A DNA stretch of 54,761 nt from Paracoccaceae bacterium (GCA_007694945.1 REER01000084.1:1-54761); one strand, 5' to 3'; positions 15,587 to 24,554 are shown, numbered from the stretch's first letter. Notes: generated by a model from the letters alone, not told the origin. Translations and numbers: made by a program.

Positions 15587-16887
15587 GCCTGACCGCACGC
15601 GATCTGGGTCTCTTCGCCATCATGGGCGCGGTGCTGGCGATGGTCGCCATGTTCCAGAGCCCGCAACTGGCGATCACCATCCTGAACATGAGCCTGATCT
15701 CGGCGATCATGGCGCTGGGTGTGAACATGCAATGGGGCTATGCCGGGCTGTTCAATGTCGGCATCATGGGCTTTACCGCAGTCGGCGGGTTGGCCGTGGT
15801 GCTGATCGCCATGCCGCCGGTGCCCGAGGCCTGGGCCGCAGGGGGCCTGGGCATCCTGCTGGGGCTGATGCTCGGCGTTGCGACAATTCTCGCGGCTGTG
15901 CTGGTCTACAAGCGCATGTCACCGGGCGCGTTACGGGGGCTGGCGATCTTCGCGGTGCTGGTGGTCGGATATTTCATCACATCGCAGGTCTTCGGACCGG
16001 CCAAGCAGGCGGTGGAGGCAGTCAACCCGGCAGCCACAGGCTATCTGGGCGGCGCGAACCTGCCGGTGATCCTGTCCTGGCCGGTGGGCGCGGTCTTTGC
16101 GGCCGGCGTTGCCTGGCTGGTGGGCAAGGTGAGCCTTGGTCTTCGTTCGGATTACCTCGCCATCGCCACGCTGGGTATCTCCGAAATCGTCATTGCCGTT
16201 CTCAAGCACGAGCGCTGGCTGGCGCGCGGGGTCAATAACGTCACCGGCATCGACCGACCCGTTCCGCGCCCGGTCGATCTGCAGCCCCAGCCCTGGGTGC
16301 AGTCGCTGGCCGACACCATGGGCTGGAGCCTGTCGCAGACGGCCTCGATCGTCTCGGGGCTGGGCTATTCGGTGCTGTTCCTGATCGTGCTGGGGATCCT
16401 CATCTGGCTGGCCGAGCGCGCGCTGAACTCGCCTTGGGGGAGGATGATGCGCGCCATCCGCGACAACGAGGTGTCGGCCCGTGCCATGGGCAAGGATGTG
16501 ACCCGCCGCCACCTGATGATCTTCGTGCTGGGCTCGGCTGTCTGCGGGCTGGCAGGTGCGATGATGGTCTCGATGGATGGCCAGTTGACGCCGGGCAGCT
16601 ACGAGCCGCTGCGCTTCACCTTCCTGATCTGGGTGATGGTGATCGTGGGCGGATCGGGCAATAACTGGGGCTCGGTGCTGGGGGCGTTCGTGATCTGGTT
16701 CCTTTGGGTGCAGGTCGAACCGGCAGGGCGCTGGGTGATGGAGACCATCACCTCGAATATGGATGTCGGCTCGGATCTGCGTCGCCACCTGCTCGACTCG
16801 GCGGCCTATATGCGGCTTCTGACCATGGGGGTTGCCCTGCTGCTGATGCTGCGCTTCGCGCCGCGCGGGCTGATCCCGGAACGCTGA
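15583..16887 (+). CDS. Branched-chain-amino-acid-type ABC transporter, permease (LivM-like)
   Basis: The 434-residue partner permease has about ten hydrophobic segments. The start region NMQWGYAGLFNVGIMGFTAVGG, the later LRSDYLAIATLGISEI, and the loop GRMMRAIRDNEVSARAMGKDVTRRHLMIFVLGS are LivM signatures, as is VGGSGNNWGSVLGAF. It is longer than many LivM proteins because of extra hydrophobic sequence between residues about 85 and 150. It ends LRFAPRGLIPER, the usual LivM tail. Its stop overlaps the ATG of the nucleotidyltransferase gene by one base. Confidence 0.93.
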   Translation: MSLTARDLGLFAIMGAVLAMVAMFQSPQLAITILNMSLISAIMALGVNMQWGYAGLFNVGIMGFTAVGGLAVVLIAMPPVPEAWAAGGLGILLGLMLGVATILAAVLVYKRMSPGALRGLAIFAVLVVGYFITSQVFGPAKQAVEAVNPAATGYLGGANLPVILSWPVGAVFAAGVAWLVGKVSLGLRSDYLAIATLGISEIVIAVLKHERWLARGVNNVTGIDRPVPRPVDLQPQPWVQSLADTMGWSLSQTASIVSGLGYSVLFLIVLGILIWLAERALNSPWGRMMRAIRDNEVSARAMGKDVTRRHLMIFVLGSAVCGLAGAMMVSMDGQLTPGSYEPLRFTFLIWVMVIVGGSGNNWGSVLGAFVIWFLWVQVEPAGRWVMETITSNMDVGSDLRRHLLDSAAYMRLLTMGVALLLMLRFAPRGLIPER

Positions 16888-17480
16888 TGCATCAATGCGC
16901 GATCCTCTTGCCCGCGGCGGGTGCGTCGCAGCGCATGCAGGGGGTGGACAAGCTGCTGCAAGAGGTCGAGGGGCGAACCATCCTGCGGCTGATTGCGGAA
17001 CGCGCGCTGCAGGCGAGTGCCCGCGTTGCCGTCACCTTGCCGCCCGATGCGCCAGAGCGCGCGAGGGCGCTGGATGGGTTGACGGTTACGCGGCTGGTGG
17101 TACCTGATGCCACTGAGGGTCTGGCGGCCTCGCTGCGCAAGGGCGCAAGCTGGGCCATGCAACTGCCGGTGCAGGCGCTGATGATCGTGCTGCCCGACAT
17201 GCCCGAGATCACCGCCGATGACATGCGCAAGCTCATCCATCTACACGCGTCGCATCCGACAGAACCGCTGCGGGCCTGTGATGCCGCGCAACACCCCGGC
17301 CATCCGACAGTGCTGCCGCACGCAATGTTGCCGGAGTTGCTGACGCTTTCGGGCGATACCGGCGCACGCGCCCTTCTCGCCCGCCACCGGCCTCGGCTGC
17401 ACCGCCTGCCCGGCCGGCGCGCGATCCTTGACCTCGACACGCCCGAGGCCTGGGCGGACTGGCGCGCTCAACGCTCCTGA
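16887..17480 (+). CDS. MobA-like nucleotidyltransferase family protein
   Basis: The 197-residue protein is an NTP_transf_3-type enzyme: LLPAAGASQRMQGVDKLL is the nucleotide-binding loop, LPDMPEITADDM the metal-binding segment, and GHPTVLP a further family motif. Relatives make molybdenum cytosine dinucleotide (MocA) or attach other nucleotides. The loop reads RMQGVDKLL rather than the commoner RMGxxKLL, so the exact substrate is open. It is translationally coupled to the ABC permease (ATG overlaps the stop) and its end overlaps the convergent trgB gene by 13 bases. No molybdoenzyme gene is in view to explain the placement. Confidence 0.82.
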   Translation: MHQCAILLPAAGASQRMQGVDKLLQEVEGRTILRLIAERALQASARVAVTLPPDAPERARALDGLTVTRLVVPDATEGLAASLRKGASWAMQLPVQALMIVLPDMPEITADDMRKLIHLHASHPTEPLRACDAAQHPGHPTVLPHAMLPELLTLSGDTGARALLARHRPRLHRLPGRRAILDLDTPEAWADWRAQRS

Positions 17481-18601
17481 GCCGAGCCGCGCAACTGGTC
17501 GCGCTGCGTCGCGAGCCAGAAGGCAGTCAGCACAAGCGGACCGTTCTGGACCTCCCGGCTCTCGATCAGACGTAACAGCGCGTCGAAAGGCAGGATATGG
17601 CTGCGGATATTCTCGGTCTCCGACGCCAGCCCCGACACCCCTTCCAGCGATTTTGGCAGATCACAGAGCGCGACGAACTGAAACAGGAATTCAGACACGG
17701 CGCCGGGGGACGGGTAGACATCGGCCACAGGTAACAGATCTTCCTGCCGGAGCGTGATCTGCGCCTCCTCGCACGCCTCGCGCAAGGCGGCATCATGCGG
17801 GCTTTCGCCCGCGTCGATATGCCCGGCGATCGGCTCCAGCGACCAGCAATTCCGTGCCCCGCGCAACCAAGGCCCGAAGCGGAACTGCTCGATCAGCAGC
17901 ACCACATCGCGGCCGGGATCATAGGGCAGCACCGTAACCGCATCGCACATGGCGAAGCCCGCGCGCTTGACCTCGGGGCTCCAGCCGCCGTCGAAACGGC
18001 GGAACTGCAGGTCATCCTCGGCCATGCTGAAGAACCACGCATAGGGCCGCGTCTCGCGGATCGGACGGATCGCATCGCGCCGCCAGTCTCCGCGCAAACG
18101 CGCAGGCTCGGGCATATCCGCTGCGCGCAGGCGCGAGGCCGCATGTCTCAGCGCCATCGGGAAGCGCGCGCGCAATATGTCCACCGGGTGGTGTGGTGTC
18201 AGGTCCAGAAGTTCCTGAACGGCAAGGCAGGTGGCGCGGCCGAATTGGTGCTGCCATGCCTGCGGTCTCCAGCCCGGCTCACCGCAGGCCGAGGCATCCT
18301 CCGACACATAAAGGCGCGCAATGACAGCCTCACCGTCACAGATCACCTGCATATCGCAAGGGCGGCAGCCGGTGAGCCCCGCGAAACGCTCCAGCCGCGC
18401 GCGGGCCCCAGCCCCCAACGACACGAGAATCCCCGCCAGTTCTTCGCCCTCTGCCGCGATCAGTCCCGGGCCCGCAGGTGCTGCGATCTCGCCGCATCGC
18501 GCATAACCCGCAAGCTGTGCTGCGCGCGCCTCTACTTGCGCCTCCAGAACTGCCGCGCGCAAGGCATCGTCGAGCAGGCGGCCAAAAAGGAATACGATCA
18601 T
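17468..18601 (-). CDS. trgB: Tellurite-resistance Nudix protein TrgB, with N-terminal gamma-glutamylcyclotransferase-like domain
   Basis: The 377-residue protein joins two domains. Residues 1-110 look like an AIG2/gamma-glutamylcyclotransferase fold (MIVFLFGRLLDDALRAAVL, ARLYVS). Residues about 190-365 are an ADP-ribose pyrophosphatase-type Nudix hydrolase (VLLIEQFRFG, LEPIAGHIDAGESP). The Nudix box spans about 260-282, reading GHIDAGES then REACEEAQI: the glutamates are kept, but the glycine near its end is Gln281. This layout and the adjacent trgA identify TrgB, which in Rhodobacter sphaeroides contributes to tellurite resistance with TrgA. The biochemical reaction in resistance is not settled. 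It starts 2 bases after the trgA stop. Confidence 0.88.
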   Translation of the reverse strand: MIVFLFGRLLDDALRAAVLEAQVEARAAQLAGYARCGEIAAPAGPGLIAAEGEELAGILVSLGAGARARLERFAGLTGCRPCDMQVICDGEAVIARLYVSEDASACGEPGWRPQAWQHQFGRATCLAVQELLDLTPHHPVDILRARFPMALRHAASRLRAADMPEPARLRGDWRRDAIRPIRETRPYAWFFSMAEDDLQFRRFDGGWSPEVKRAGFAMCDAVTVLPYDPGRDVVLLIEQFRFGPWLRGARNCWSLEPIAGHIDAGESPHDAALREACEEAQITLRQEDLLPVADVYPSPGAVSEFLFQFVALCDLPKSLEGVSGLASETENIRSHILPFDALLRLIESREVQNGPLVLTAFWLATQRDQLRGSAQER

Positions 18602-18603
18602 GC

Positions 18604-19062
18604 CTATCGCGCGAGACGTCGGAATTCGGCGTAGCGATGAAAGATCGTCAGCAGAACTGTCATGCCGACGCCCAGACCCAGCAGCAGCAACAGGAAACCA
18701 CTGTCGCTCATCCGGATCAGATGTTCGGTCGAGATCCGGAAGACACCTTCCAGCGCCTCTTCAAGGTCGCGGTATCGGCGCGCATAGCCTTCGGTGAATG
18801 CGTTATAGACGCCATAGAGAAACAGCGTCAGCAATAGCCCTGCGATATATCCCTGAATGACAACCGTGAAGTTGCGAACCATCGACCCCGTGATCCGCTT
18901 GCCGACGAAGCTCCAGCCGATAAAAGCGGCCGTCAGCGCAACAAAGACATGCCCGCGACCTGAGCGCGGCGGCTCGTCGTAAAGCAGGTAATACTGTGTG
19001 CTGGCATAGTACATGGCAACGCCAAAGAAGATGAACGCTGCAAGCCGTGTGAACGTGGGCAT
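18604..19062 (-). CDS. trgA: Tellurite-resistance membrane protein TrgA
   Basis: This 152-residue protein has about four membrane segments: 5-25, 37-53, 66-88 and 118-142. The pattern MPTFTRLAAFIFFGVAMYYAS, GYARRYRDLEEALEGVFRISTEHL and the short arginine-rich tail fit TrgA of Rhodobacter sphaeroides, a membrane protein needed with TrgB for high-level tellurite resistance. The 80-base gap from cfa contains a possible promoter (TTGCGT and CTATCC about 16 bases apart on the minus strand), so trgA-trgB may be both read through from upstream and started locally. Confidence 0.85.
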   Translation of the reverse strand: MPTFTRLAAFIFFGVAMYYASTQYYLLYDEPPRSGRGHVFVALTAAFIGWSFVGKRITGSMVRNFTVVIQGYIAGLLLTLFLYGVYNAFTEGYARRYRDLEEALEGVFRISTEHLIRMSDSGFLLLLLGLGVGMTVLLTIFHRYAEFRRLAR

Positions 19063-19143
19063 GTCTGCCTCTTTCGTGACTGTCCCGATACCTTCAGGAT
19101 AGACGCGAAACGCATTTCACGCAACGCGGCTACCACGCGGGGT

Positions 19144-20397
19144 TCAGGACTGCGTCGGTCGCTGCAACACCAGTTGCGTCACATCACAGACCCCGCTCTG
19201 GAAGGCGCTTGCGCAGGAGGTCAGGTAATACTCCCACATCCGCTTGAACCGTGCGTCATAACCCATCGCGGCAATCTCGGGCCAGCGGGCCTGAAACACC
19301 TCGTTCCAGCGCCGCAGCGTCAGGCTGTAGCTCGGGCCGAAGTCATGCGTGTCGCGAAAGGCCAGGCCCTGCGCTTCGGCCACCCGCCGCACTGGGGTCG
19401 GTGCGCCCAGCATCCCGCCGGGGAAGATGTATTTCTGGATGAAATCGACATAATCACGATAGGTGGGGAAGCGCAGGTCCGGCACCATGATGATCTGGAT
19501 CACCGCTTGCGCGCCGGGTTTCAGCCGGTCGCGCACGGCGCGGAAATAGCGCGGCCAGTATTTCTCGCCCACCGCTTCGAACATCTCGATCGAGGCGATG
19601 CCGTCGAACTGGCCTGTTGTGTCACGGTAATCCTGCATGCGGATCTCGACCTTGTCCGACAGCCCGGCGCGCGCCATGCGCGCGACCGCGTAATCATGCT
19701 GCGCCTGAGAGATCGTAAGCCCCGTCACCTTCAACCCGCGCTTGGCGGCGGCATATTCGGCAAAGCCCCCCCAGCCGCAGCCGATTTCCAGCACATGATC
19801 GCCGGGTTGCACAGCCATCCGGTCCACCATCGCTGCATATTTCGTTTCCTGCGCGGCCTCGAGGCTCTCCTGCCCGGTGGTGAAAATACCCGAGGAATAG
19901 GTCATGCTCTCGTCAAGCCAGAGTGCGTAGAAATCATTCCCGAGATCATAGTGATAGGAGATATTCTTGCGCGCGCGCGTCTTCGAGTTCGCCCGCAGCC
20001 AATGGCGCAGACGCTCCAGTGCTCGCACCAGTTTGGTGGCCAGCACCTCGTCATAGAGCGCGGGGTTGTCGTCATTCACGAGGTCCATGAAGGCTTGCAG
20101 GTCAGGCGTGCTCCAGCCGCCCTCCATATAGCTTTCGGCAAAGCCGATATCGCCCTCACGGATCAGACGGCCGAAGAAATCCGCGTCATGGATGTGGATC
20201 TCGGCGACATGCCCAGGCGCCTTGCCCTCGACCCGAAAGGAGCGCCCATCGGGCAGGTGGATGTCCAGTCGCCCCTTGTTGATCCGCTGCGCCATGGCGA
20301 AGGCCTGCCGGAAATAGCGCGGCAGGTTCGTCTGGTTGTCAATCGATGTGGCCACGCCGGGTGTCATGGTCTCAAACTCTACTGCAAGTTTATTCAT
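19144..20397 (-). CDS. cfa: Cyclopropane-fatty-acyl-phospholipid synthase
   Basis: This family methylenates (cyclopropanates) or methylates double bonds of membrane lipids with S-adenosylmethionine. The 417-residue protein has the N-terminal lipid-binding region (FAESYMEGGWSTPDLQAF), the conserved ISYHYDLGNDFYALWLDESMTYSSG, the SAM-binding motif VLEIGCGWGGFAEYAA and the C-terminal YIFPGGMLG. The ATG at 20397 lies 3 bases after the photolyase stop, so the two are co-transcribed. In Rhodobacter sphaeroides a homologous pair responds to singlet oxygen through sigma-E; I searched for a sigma-E-type promoter (TGATCC) upstream of phrB and saw no convincing one. Confidence 0.94.
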   Translation of the reverse strand: MNKLAVEFETMTPGVATSIDNQTNLPRYFRQAFAMAQRINKGRLDIHLPDGRSFRVEGKAPGHVAEIHIHDADFFGRLIREGDIGFAESYMEGGWSTPDLQAFMDLVNDDNPALYDEVLATKLVRALERLRHWLRANSKTRARKNISYHYDLGNDFYALWLDESMTYSSGIFTTGQESLEAAQETKYAAMVDRMAVQPGDHVLEIGCGWGGFAEYAAAKRGLKVTGLTISQAQHDYAVARMARAGLSDKVEIRMQDYRDTTGQFDGIASIEMFEAVGEKYWPRYFRAVRDRLKPGAQAVIQIIMVPDLRFPTYRDYVDFIQKYIFPGGMLGAPTPVRRVAEAQGLAFRDTHDFGPSYSLTLRRWNEVFQARWPEIAAMGYDARFKRMWEYYLTSCASAFQSGVCDVTQLVLQRPTQS

Positions 20398-20400
20398 TGT

Positions 20401-21831
20401 CTACTGTCCTTCAAGGGAGCGGTCCCGCGCCTCATAGGCTTCAAGCGCCCGCTTGCGCCCCTCTGCGAGAGGCACCAGCGGGTCGGGATAAGGCATGTCG
20501 GGCGCGAGGCCCCATGCGCGCGGGCAGGCGTCAAAAAAGGCGCGCGCGGTCACGGGTGGGTCGGTAGAGAGCTCAGTCAGCCATTTGCGGCGATAGGCCC
20601 GCTTGCGGTCGAATTTCTCGGCCTGCGTCTCGGGGTTGAAGATGCGGAAATAGGGGCTTGCGTCAGGTCCAGAGCCCGCGACCCATTGCCAGCCCATCGC
20701 ATTCGCCGCCGGATCCCAGTCGATCAGACACTCCTCAAACCAATTCTGCCCGACGCGCCAATGGGTCAGCATGTGTTTGGTCAAGTAACTGCCGACCAGC
20801 ATGCGCGCGCGATTATGCATCCGACCCGTGACATAGAGTTCGCGCATGGCCGCATCGACAATCTCGATGCCCGTCCGGCCCTGTTTCCAGCGTAGCGTGT
20901 CGTCGTTTTCCCTAGACCATGGAAAGCGTTCCCAACCTGCGCGCCAGCTGTCTTTGACGATATGGGGAGTGTGATAGATCAGGTGATAGGCGAATTCGCG
21001 CCAGACGACCTCTTTCAGGAAGGTCTCAGCGCCCGGTTTGCCTTCGGCCATGCCTCGCTGACCAGACTCCCACAATGCCAGTGGGCTGATCTCGCCATAG
21101 GTCAGGTTCTCCGACAGACCGGAGGTCGCATCACTATCCATCTGGTCGCGCGCCTCGGCATACTCCGCCATCTTGTCGCGGGCGAAGACCGAGAGCCGGG
21201 TCTGCGCGGCCTCTTCGCCCACCACCAGATGCGGGTGCACCACATCCGCACCCCGGTTCATCGCGCGGCCCATCTGCCAGTCATCGAGCGCGTCACTAGC
21301 GGGCCAATCGGTTGGGGCCTTCAATTTTTCGCGCGCTGTCAAGCGCGCAGGCACATCGCGCCCGCGCACCGCCTTCCAGAACGGTGTGTAGACCTGATAG
21401 AATTTCCCCGTCCCGGTCTCGACCTCCCACGGCTCGAAGATCAGATGCCCGCGAAAACTCTTCGCCTCGATCCCGTCCTCCTTGAGGGCCGCTTTCACCT
21501 CTGTGTCACGCGCGATCTGATCGGGGTCATATTGCCGCGTCCACCACACCGCCCTAGCACCTGTCTCGGCAATCAGCGCGCGCAGACAGTCCAGCGCCCG
21601 CCCCCGGCGCAGGGTCAGCCGCGAACCGATCCCATCCAGCCGGGTCGCAAAACTCTCAACCCCCAGTCCCAGCCGCCATTTCGGCGCGGCCCCGAGACCG
21701 TGAACCACTTCATCATCCAGAAAGACTGGGATAACCGGCCGCCCTGAAAGGGCGGCCGCTTCGAGGGCCGGATGGTCAGACAGCCGCAAGTCGCGCCGAA
21801 ACCACAGGATAATCGGGGAATTATTGCTCAA
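20401..21831 (-). CDS. phrB: Deoxyribodipyrimidine photolyase
   Basis: Photolyase repairs UV-made pyrimidine dimers using light and FAD. The 476-residue protein starts with the antenna-binding domain (IILWFRRDLRLSDHPAL) and continues with the FAD domain, including LTYGEISPLALWE, FAYHLIYHTPHI, TGRMHNRARMLVGSYLTKHML, and WQWVAGSGPDASPYFRIFNP. These are the marks of class I CPD photolyases. The start is a TTG at 21831 with AGGACAG about 8 bases upstream. It follows the aminotransferase-like gene by 20 bases and precedes cfa by 3, which places it in the centre of the apparent stress cluster. Confidence 0.95.
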   Translation of the reverse strand: MSNNSPIILWFRRDLRLSDHPALEAAALSGRPVIPVFLDDEVVHGLGAAPKWRLGLGVESFATRLDGIGSRLTLRRGRALDCLRALIAETGARAVWWTRQYDPDQIARDTEVKAALKEDGIEAKSFRGHLIFEPWEVETGTGKFYQVYTPFWKAVRGRDVPARLTAREKLKAPTDWPASDALDDWQMGRAMNRGADVVHPHLVVGEEAAQTRLSVFARDKMAEYAEARDQMDSDATSGLSENLTYGEISPLALWESGQRGMAEGKPGAETFLKEVVWREFAYHLIYHTPHIVKDSWRAGWERFPWSRENDDTLRWKQGRTGIEIVDAAMRELYVTGRMHNRARMLVGSYLTKHMLTHWRVGQNWFEECLIDWDPAANAMGWQWVAGSGPDASPYFRIFNPETQAEKFDRKRAYRRKWLTELSTDPPVTARAFFDACPRAWGLAPDMPYPDPLVPLAEGRKRALEAYEARDRSLEGQ

Positions 21832-21851
21832 GCGTCTGTCCTGCTTCGGTA

Positions 21852-23087
21852 TTACAGCACGCGATCTAGCGCGTCGCAGAGCCGGTCAAGCTCTTCCGCG
21901 CTGGTATAATGCACGAAAGACAGGCGTAACACGCCATGCGCAGGGTCGATCCCCTGCCCCTCCAGCGCCCGATTGGCATAGAAACTGCCCCCGCCCGCCA
22001 TGATCCCTTGCGCGGTCAATGCCTCGGCCAGCGCCTTCCCGGGACGCGCATGGCCAATGGCAACGGTCGGCGCGCGGGTCTCGGGCACAGATGGCCCCAG
22101 CAGGCGGATGTCATTGCGCCCGCGCAGATGGCCCATCAACCGGGCCAGAAGACGTGTTTCATGGTCGCGCATCAGATCATGGACAGCCGTGGCGCGTTGC
22201 GCCGGGCGAAGCCCGGTGCCCCCCGGAAAATGATGCGCGAAGAGCGCGTCGATATAATCCGCCATCCCCGCACAGGCCGCGATCTGCGCATGATCCGGCC
22301 CTGCCGGGGTGAAGCGCTTGTAGAGCACGTCCGCGTTGAAATAATGTGCCTGACTGGGCAGCACCTCGCCCAAGGAACGCCGGATCACCATCAACCCCTG
22401 ATGCGGGCCATAGGTCTTGTAGGCGGAAAACAGATAGATATCCGCACCCAGCGCGCCCACATCGGGCAACCCATGCGGGGCGTAGGACACCCCGTCGACA
22501 CAGCTATAGACCCCCTCTGCCCGCAACCGCGCGCAGATCTCGGCGACCGGGTTCACCTCTCCCACCACATTCGAGCATTGCGGGAAGCAGACCAGCCGCA
22601 CCCGCCCATCCATCAGCGCCCAGAGCGCCCCCGGGTCCAGATGCCCGTTTTCGGGGTCGATCTTCCACTCGCGTATCTCGATCCCGCGCGCGGCCAACTT
22701 GCGCCAAGGGCCGGAATTGGCCTCATGGTCCTGATCGGTGACGATGATCGCATCGCCCTGCCCCAGCATCTCGCCGAAGGCTTGCGCCAGCACATAGGTA
22801 TTGGCCGTGGTCGAAGGCCCGAAGCTCAGCTCGTCACTCTCCACCCCCATCATCGCCGCCAGCCGCTCCCGCGCCTCATCCATCTCGGCGCCACCCAGCC
22901 GCGACGCTTCATAGGCGCCATAGGGCTGCACCTTGCGCGCATGATAGAACCGCGTCAGCCGGTCGATCACGGGCTGGCAGGTGTAGGAACCACCGGCATT
23001 CTCGAAAAACGCCTGCCCACGCAAGCTTGGCTCGGCAAAGGCTGGGAACTGGGCGCGGACGAAGTCGATATCTAGCGAAGGTTGCAT
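21852..23087 (-). CDS. Class V aminotransferase-fold PLP enzyme (cysteine-desulfurase-like)
   Basis: The 411-residue protein has the fold type I, class V pattern: FFENAGGSYTCQPVID near the start, SFGPSTTANTYVLA, DQDHEANSGPW, PQCSNVVGEVNPV, and the PLP-lysine region LFSAYKTYGPHQG. It resembles the VC1184 subfamily of cysteine desulfurase-like proteins, whose reaction is not known to me; it lacks the SufS-type active-site context that would let me call sulfur transfer. It is the first gene of the minus-strand run that continues with phrB, cfa, trgA and trgB. It has no strong ribosome binding site, only CCCCCGG directly before the ATG. Confidence 0.8.
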   Translation of the reverse strand: MQPSLDIDFVRAQFPAFAEPSLRGQAFFENAGGSYTCQPVIDRLTRFYHARKVQPYGAYEASRLGGAEMDEARERLAAMMGVESDELSFGPSTTANTYVLAQAFGEMLGQGDAIIVTDQDHEANSGPWRKLAARGIEIREWKIDPENGHLDPGALWALMDGRVRLVCFPQCSNVVGEVNPVAEICARLRAEGVYSCVDGVSYAPHGLPDVGALGADIYLFSAYKTYGPHQGLMVIRRSLGEVLPSQAHYFNADVLYKRFTPAGPDHAQIAACAGMADYIDALFAHHFPGGTGLRPAQRATAVHDLMRDHETRLLARLMGHLRGRNDIRLLGPSVPETRAPTVAIGHARPGKALAEALTAQGIMAGGGSFYANRALEGQGIDPAHGVLRLSFVHYTSAEELDRLCDALDRVL

Positions 23088-23156
23088 TCCGGGGGCTCGC
23101 GTCTGGAAACAGTCGCGCCACCCTGCCCCCTCACACGCATGGGCGCAAGACCCCGA

Positions 23157-23768
23157 TCAGCCTGTCCCGAGGATGATCTGCACGTAAGCCTGCGTCTCGG
23201 CAAAAGGCGGAATGCCGCCATGCTGTTCGACTGCCCCTGGCCCCGCATTATACGCCGCCAAAGCCAACCGCCAGTCGCCGAATTTGTCATACATCATACG
23301 CAGATAGCGTGCGCCGCCATTGAGATTCTGACGCGGGTCACTCGGGTCGACGCCCAGCATCTGCGCCGTGCCCGGCATGAGTTGCGCCAGCCCGATCGCA
23401 CCCTTGTGCGAGACCGCCTGAGAATTCCAGCGGCTTTCCTGATGCACGAGGCGCAGGAACAGATCCTCGGGGATGCTGTTCGCCCGAGCGGCAGCGCGGG
23501 CCATCTCGAGATAGGGACCATTGTAGCGCCCGTTGAAGCGCGGGATCGCGGGACCGGGTCGGTTCGCATTCTCTGCATTGGGCAGCAGACGAACCGAGCG
23601 CGAGTATTGCTCGGACATGCGCCCGTCGATCACCCGCGACGCGGCCCGGATCGTGTCGAGCCGCGATGTATCACTATTGCTGGTCGAGAGGCTGAGACCC
23701 TGTGCAGAGGCACCTGTGACGAGGCCACTCAGCCCCATGACAAGTGCCAGCATTGACAGGCAACGCAT
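23157..23768 (-). CDS. Lytic transglycosylase (SLT domain), exported
   Basis: The C-terminal domain, residues about 95-200, is a goose-type/SLT lysozyme fold that cleaves peptidoglycan to anhydromuropeptides: FLRLVHQESRWNSQAVSHKGAIGLAQLMPGTA holds the catalytic glutamate (ES), and LNGGARYLRMMYDKFGDWRLALAAYNAGPGAV follows. The ATG at 23768, with GAGGGA upstream, gives 203 residues and a signal peptide (MRCLSMLALVMGLSGLVTGASA, cut before QG). The frame is open upstream to 23858 but those residues are not signal-like. It is divergent from ssb, with a 191-base gap that must hold both promoters. Confidence 0.88.
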   Translation of the reverse strand: MRCLSMLALVMGLSGLVTGASAQGLSLSTSNSDTSRLDTIRAASRVIDGRMSEQYSRSVRLLPNAENANRPGPAIPRFNGRYNGPYLEMARAAARANSIPEDLFLRLVHQESRWNSQAVSHKGAIGLAQLMPGTAQMLGVDPSDPRQNLNGGARYLRMMYDKFGDWRLALAAYNAGPGAVEQHGGIPPFAETQAYVQIILGTG

Positions 23769-23959
23769 GATGTCCCTCACCCCGGTTTGAACTTGGCAAG
23801 AAGATAGCGTCTGAGGGTCGATTTTTCCAGTCAGAAACGCCCATGCCGCAAGGAACACATGACAAGGCGTTCATTCCTTCTTTACCATGTGGGCACAATA
23901 AGAGATGTAGGCGAAGGGGTGGCAGGTCCGCCCCGGATCAGGGATGCAAGGAGAGCGCC

Positions 23960-24424
23960 ATGGCAGGTTCAGTCAACAAGGTCATACTCATCGGCAATCT
24001 GGGGCGTGATCCCGAAGTGCGCACCTTTCCCGATGGCGGCAAGATCTGCAACCTGCGCATCGCGACTTCCGAGCGCTGGCGCGACCGCAACACGGGCGAG
24101 CAGAAGGAACGCACGGAATGGCACTCGATCGTGCTGCGCGGTGACGGGCTGGTACGCGTGGCCGAGCAATATCTGCGCAAGGGTTCGAAAGTCTACATAG
24201 AGGGGAGCCTGCAGACCCGCAAATGGCAGGACCAGAGCGGGCAGGACCGCTATTCGACCGAAGTTGTAGTTGCCGGCATGGGCGGCACCATGACCATGCT
24301 CGACGGGCGCGGCGAAGGTGGCGGCGGCGGTGGCTATGGCAGCGGGCAGGATCAGGGCTATGGCGGGGGCCGATCCTCGGCCCCGGCAGGCCCGGCCGAT
24401 ATGGATGACGAGATCCCGTTCTGA
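23960..24424 (+). CDS. ssb: Single-stranded DNA-binding protein
   Basis: SSB coats single-stranded DNA and recruits repair and replication proteins. The 154-residue protein has the OB-fold domain ([53 protein letters not shown]), a glycine-rich linker and the acidic partner-binding tip DMDDEIPF. The frame extends upstream to 23843, but AAGGAG before the ATG at 23960 and the family beginning MAGSVNKV fix the start. I looked for a LexA-type box (GTTC or GAAC repeats) in the gap and found no clear match. Confidence 0.96.
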   Translation: MAGSVNKVILIGNLGRDPEVRTFPDGGKICNLRIATSERWRDRNTGEQKERTEWHSIVLRGDGLVRVAEQYLRKGSKVYIEGSLQTRKWQDQSGQDRYSTEVVVAGMGGTMTMLDGRGEGGGGGGYGSGQDQGYGGGRSSAPAGPADMDDEIPF

Positions 24425-24480
24425 GCGCGCGTTCTCGCAGCTTGACGGGTCACACGCAGCAGGATAGATGCAAATGCATG

Positions 24481-24554
24481 GCGGGTGTAGCTCAATGGTA
24501 GAGCAGAAGCTTCCCAAGCTTAAGACGAGGGTTCGATTCCCTTCACCCGCTCCA
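24481..24554 (+). tRNA. tRNA-Gly (anticodon CCC)
   Basis: The 74 bases fold as a complete tRNA. The acceptor GCGGGTG pairs with CACCCGC, the D arm is GCTC-GAGC, the anticodon loop TTCCCAA sits on a GAAGC stem whose far end has one mismatch, and the T arm GAGGG-TTCGATT-CCCTT is normal. CCA is encoded after the discriminator T. It lies 56 bases after ssb. Confidence 0.96.

Noticed and set aside
21832-23160. Sigma-E-type (TGATCC) promoter for the photolyase/cfa cluster
   Set aside because: The TGATC-like strings seen in the upstream sequence lack a matching -10 element at the right distance.
23769-23959. LexA operator upstream of ssb
   Set aside because: Only isolated GTTC and GAAC half-sites occur; no pair with the 7-base spacing of the alphaproteobacterial box.
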